Source: an uncultured Clostridia bacterium
GTDB taxonomy: Bacteria; Bacillota_A; Clostridia; Oscillospirales; Oscillospiraceae
Direction: 5' to 3'
Length of the DNA stretch: 6,857 nt
Assembly (NCBI GenBank): GCA_949289625.1
Contig: CASEPH010000293.1
Location: forward strand, 1-6,857
This document shows positions 5,477 through 6,857 of the stretch, piece after piece (the stretch's first letter is position 1; each line of letters starts with the position of its first letter). The position numbers and the translations under genes are program-made. The notes beneath the pieces were generated by a model. That model did not search any database, had not been told where the DNA came from, and worked only from the letters and a program-made list of their open reading frames with translations.

Positions 5477-5827
5477 ATGTATGACTTCTCCTATCCACTG
5501 GGAAATGCGGTGAAGAGTACACGTTATCAGCGCGGTCTGACACAACTTCAGGTAGCAGACATGGCTGATATTGATGTGCGAACCGTGATGAATATTGAGA
5601 ACTACAAGGCAAATCCTAAAATGGAAGTGCTGTACCCTTTAGTTCGTGCCCTTCGTATTGATGCCAGAACCATTTTCACCCCCGAGCTACAGCGGGAATC
5701 TCCAGCACTTCAACAACTTCGCTTGATGGTAGAAGAGTGTAGTGAACAGGAGGCAGAAGCGCTGATTCCAGTGATGGAGTCTGTTCTCTCTGCACTCCGA
5801 GCAAAGGACACCATAGAGATCAGATAG
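5477..5827 (+). CDS. Xre/HTH_3-family repressor, Tn916 Orf9-like (116 aa)
   Basis: The ATG follows GAGGTGAA (5464-5471). The N-terminal domain is a classic Xre helix-turn-helix: VKSTRYQRGLTQLQVADMAD (12-31), DVRTVMNIENYKANP (33-47), and VLYPLVRALRIDARTIF (51-67). It carries the IENYKANPKMEVLYPLV pattern seen in the Orf9-type repressors of Tn916-like elements. The C-terminal 50 residues are acidic and helical (MVEECSEQEAEALIPVM) and probably dimerise. Length and orientation, opposed to the KTR gene and the sigma pair, match Tn916 orf9. It is expected to repress the divergent sigma/HTH operon and perhaps itself. The inverted repeat at 5383-5434 is the obvious candidate site. Confidence 0.9.
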   Translation: MYDFSYPLGNAVKSTRYQRGLTQLQVADMADIDVRTVMNIENYKANPKMEVLYPLVRALRIDARTIFTPELQRESPALQQLRLMVEECSEQEAEALIPVMESVLSALRAKDTIEIR

Positions 5828-5834
5828 AAAACAT

Positions 5835-5882
5835 AAAAAAACAGAGCCTGCTGTTCCCTTCATCCGGGAAAAGCAGGCTCTG
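5835..5882 (-). terminator. Intrinsic terminator of the KTR gene
   Basis: CAGAGCCTGCT (5842-5852) and AGCAGGCTCTG (5872-5882) pair perfectly over 11 bp. TTCCC (5854-5858) and GGGAA (5866-5870) extend the stem after one mismatch. On the minus strand it begins four bases after the KTR stop and is followed by seven T (5841-5835). The plus side has only a short T-run, so termination of the repressor transcript here would be weaker. Confidence 0.85.
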
Positions 5883-5886
5883 TGCT

Positions 5887-6063
5887 TTAAGCATCTGGCT
5901 CGTCGCTCAATACCATCTTCAGTTTTACCACATTGACCAGGTACTCTTTTTTACATTTTTGACAGTACAGCGGGAATTTTACTAAAACCGTTTCTTCATA
6001 TACCTTAACTTTTGTTTTGCTGCCGCATTGTGGACATCCTATCCACTTTGATTCATGCCCCAT
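5887..6063 (-). CDS. Cysteine-rich KTR domain protein, Tn916 Orf6-like (58 aa)
   Basis: This small protein has two cysteine pairs, C10-x2-C13 (WIGCPQCGSKTKVKV) and C34-x2-C37 (FPLYCQKCKKEYLVNV). That is the pattern of the Cys-rich KTR family (PF14205), named for the KTR-like motif after the first pair, which reads KTK here. The four cysteines very probably bind one zinc. I place the start at ATG 6063, preceded by GGTGAT. A TTG at 6075 would add four residues. The family is typically found beside the regulatory genes of Tn916-like elements, between cargo and the Orf9 repressor, as here. The function is unknown. The gene ends in a strong terminator. Confidence 0.9.
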   Translation of the reverse strand: MGHESKWIGCPQCGSKTKVKVYEETVLVKFPLYCQKCKKEYLVNVVKLKMVLSDEPDA

Positions 6064-6138
6064 AGAAATCACCAATTCATTTTACAAATACAAGTTCGAT
6101 AATTACACCTGAATTCTCTTCACTATCGTCCAATCATA

Positions 6139-6519
6139 TTATGAAAAAGCCGCTAATTTCGCCAGCAGGTAAGTCAGGGAACTATCATAAAAGACAAAAT
6201 CATCTGCCAGGCCAGCATTTTTTGTGTCGACAGCCACTTTGCGCACGATGGCCTGTTCCGGCCTGACCAGGAGCAAAATCTTTACGTCCTGTTCATTCCG
6301 CCGGATGGCCTGGCAGATCTCAACTGCCTGCTCCATATCCGCCTGATCTGCAATATCCAAGATCACTACATCAGCATGGAAAATATCAATGCCAACGACA
6401 GCCTGTGGATAATTGAGCTGGGCAGCCCATAGGAAATCAAGCTCCGGCTTTGATTGAAAGGCCGCCGACAATCCCTGCCCAAGCATCTTATTGGATGATA
6501 TAAATAGAACTGTTTTCAT
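6139..6519 (-). CDS. Stand-alone degenerate receiver-domain protein (126 aa)
   Basis: The fold order matches a response-regulator receiver: strand 1 (MKTVLFISSN), the strand 3 phosphoacceptor position D55 in HADVVILDI, strand 4 (DVKILLLVRPEQ), and strand 5 plus final helix (GLADDFVFYDSSLTYLLAKL). The acidic pair after strand 1 is replaced by S9 and N10. The conserved Thr/Ser of strand 4 is V85, and the conserved Lys of strand 5 is Y111. It probably cannot be phosphorylated normally and may signal through protein contacts. There is no DNA-binding domain. ATG 6519 is eight bases after AGAAGG; a GTG at 6528 would overlap that site. It follows the truncated gene upstream by about 100 bases and may share its transcript. 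Confidence 0.75.
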   Translation of the reverse strand: MKTVLFISSNKMLGQGLSAAFQSKPELDFLWAAQLNYPQAVVGIDIFHADVVILDIADQADMEQAVEICQAIRRNEQDVKILLLVRPEQAIVRKVAVDTKNAGLADDFVFYDSSLTYLLAKLAAFS

Positions 6520-6594
6520 GATCGGCACCTTCTATCCAATGCGAATGTTTTCCTGATTGATTCCGATGGGTATCCTGCCCCTCAGTCACACGAT

Positions 6595-6614
6595 AGGATT
6601 CCTTGGTGAATCCT
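6595..6614. repeat. Small hairpin between two minus-strand genes
   Basis: AGGATTC (6595-6601) and GAATCCT (6608-6614) form a perfect 7-bp stem with a 6-base loop, about ten bases after the upstream stop codon. There is no T-run on either side, so it is not an intrinsic terminator. It may be an RNA processing or stabilising structure, or chance. Confidence 0.35.
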
Positions 6615-6623
6615 CCCTTTGGT

Positions 6624-6857
6624 TTACGCCCATGGGTCGGCGGCTTTTGGGGTGCGGACACCGGTGAGCAGATACTGCTCCCAGAGGAACCATTTTCCAT
6701 CGCTGCCCCTCTGACGCAGCTTGATGGGGCGGGGATCATCCGCGCCGCCGCAAGGGATAAACAGCTTCATATAGCCCTGTTCCTCACCAGAGACATGGTT
6801 GCTTTCCACCCGAATGGTATAGGGCTGGGTGGGCGTATAGTTGTTGTCAGGGGTGGA
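6624..6857 (-). CDS. C-terminal end of a larger protein (5' end outside window), possibly DUF6935-like
   Basis: The frame is open from the right edge and ends at TAA 6626-6624, leaving 77 visible residues. A GTG at 6809 is in frame but has no ribosome binding site. The piece reads YTPTQPYTIRVESNHVSGEE, then GYMKLFIPCGGADDPRPIKL, GSDGKWFLWEQYLLTGVRTP and ends DPWA. The alternating pattern and the GGADDPRPIKLRQ block resemble the C-terminal domain of DUF6935 proteins in gut Bacillota. That match is from memory and uncertain. Visible sequence is beta-rich, with no membrane segment. It stands upstream of the receiver-like gene on the same strand and may be co-transcribed with it. Confidence 0.7.
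   Translation of the reverse strand, partial: STPDNNYTPTQPYTIRVESNHVSGEEQGYMKLFIPCGGADDPRPIKLRQRGSDGKWFLWEQYLLTGVRTPKAADPWA

Noticed and set aside
5958..6130. Promoter for the KTR gene
   Set aside because: TAAAAT occurs shortly before the start, but it lies too close to the ATG and has no acceptable -35 element, so I do not call it.
6488..6739. Minus-strand frame of 83 codons overlapping two genes
   Set aside because: It overlaps the truncated gene and the receiver-like gene in another frame, and its Ser/Gly/Lys-rich composition is unlike a folded protein.
1..6857. CRISPR array, tRNA, rRNA, insertion sequence or attachment site
   Set aside because: I looked for regularly spaced repeats, tRNA-like cloverleaf sequences, transposase motifs and terminal direct repeats and saw none.

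Overview
The window looks like part of an integrative and conjugative element (ICE, conjugative transposon) of a Gram-positive gut bacterium, most likely a Clostridia member of the Bacillota. The evidence is strong AGGAGG-type ribosome binding sites, densely packed small genes, a YopX-family accessory protein, and a gene set that closely matches the regulatory end of Tn916/Tn1549-type elements. There is no housekeeping gene, rRNA, tRNA or CRISPR array. No integrase, excisionase, relaxase or resistance gene lies inside the window.

Left block (1-4276, plus strand): a tight run of accessory genes with overlaps of 8 and 14 bases or stop-CC-ATG junctions. It begins inside a gene cut by the window edge. 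It then holds a 61-aa basic protein, a 94-aa protein, a YopX-family protein, a 211-aa and a 146-aa protein of unknown function, an unresolved small reading frame, a 144-aa protein resembling DUF6809, and two cysteine-motif (probably zinc-binding) proteins. A hairpin at 4313-4342, usable from both strands, ends this unit and the converging unit from the right.

Middle block (4350-6063): a Tn916-like control module. Read on the minus strand it has a Cys-rich KTR protein (Orf6-like), a plus-strand Xre repressor (Orf9-like), then a small sigma-70 region 4 protein (Orf7-like) overlapping a 60-aa HTH protein (Orf8-like). The roughly 540-base space between repressor and sigma gene is not empty. On the minus strand it carries two short frames separated by a single in-frame stop, a series of hairpins, and an intrinsic terminator about 85 bases before the sigma gene. 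This has the layout of a transcription attenuator. An 8-bp inverted repeat beside the repressor start could be its operator.

Right block (6139-6857, minus strand): a stand-alone degenerate receiver-domain protein, and upstream of it the C-terminal end of a larger protein cut by the window edge. They read towards the KTR gene, in the position where Tn916-type elements carry cargo.

A likely reading is that the repressor and the attenuated leader set how much sigma/HTH protein is made, and these in turn control element functions. The left operon supplies accessory functions for the transferring element. The genes themselves can be seen in the sequence; the regulatory scheme is inferred from Tn916 and from the hairpins.
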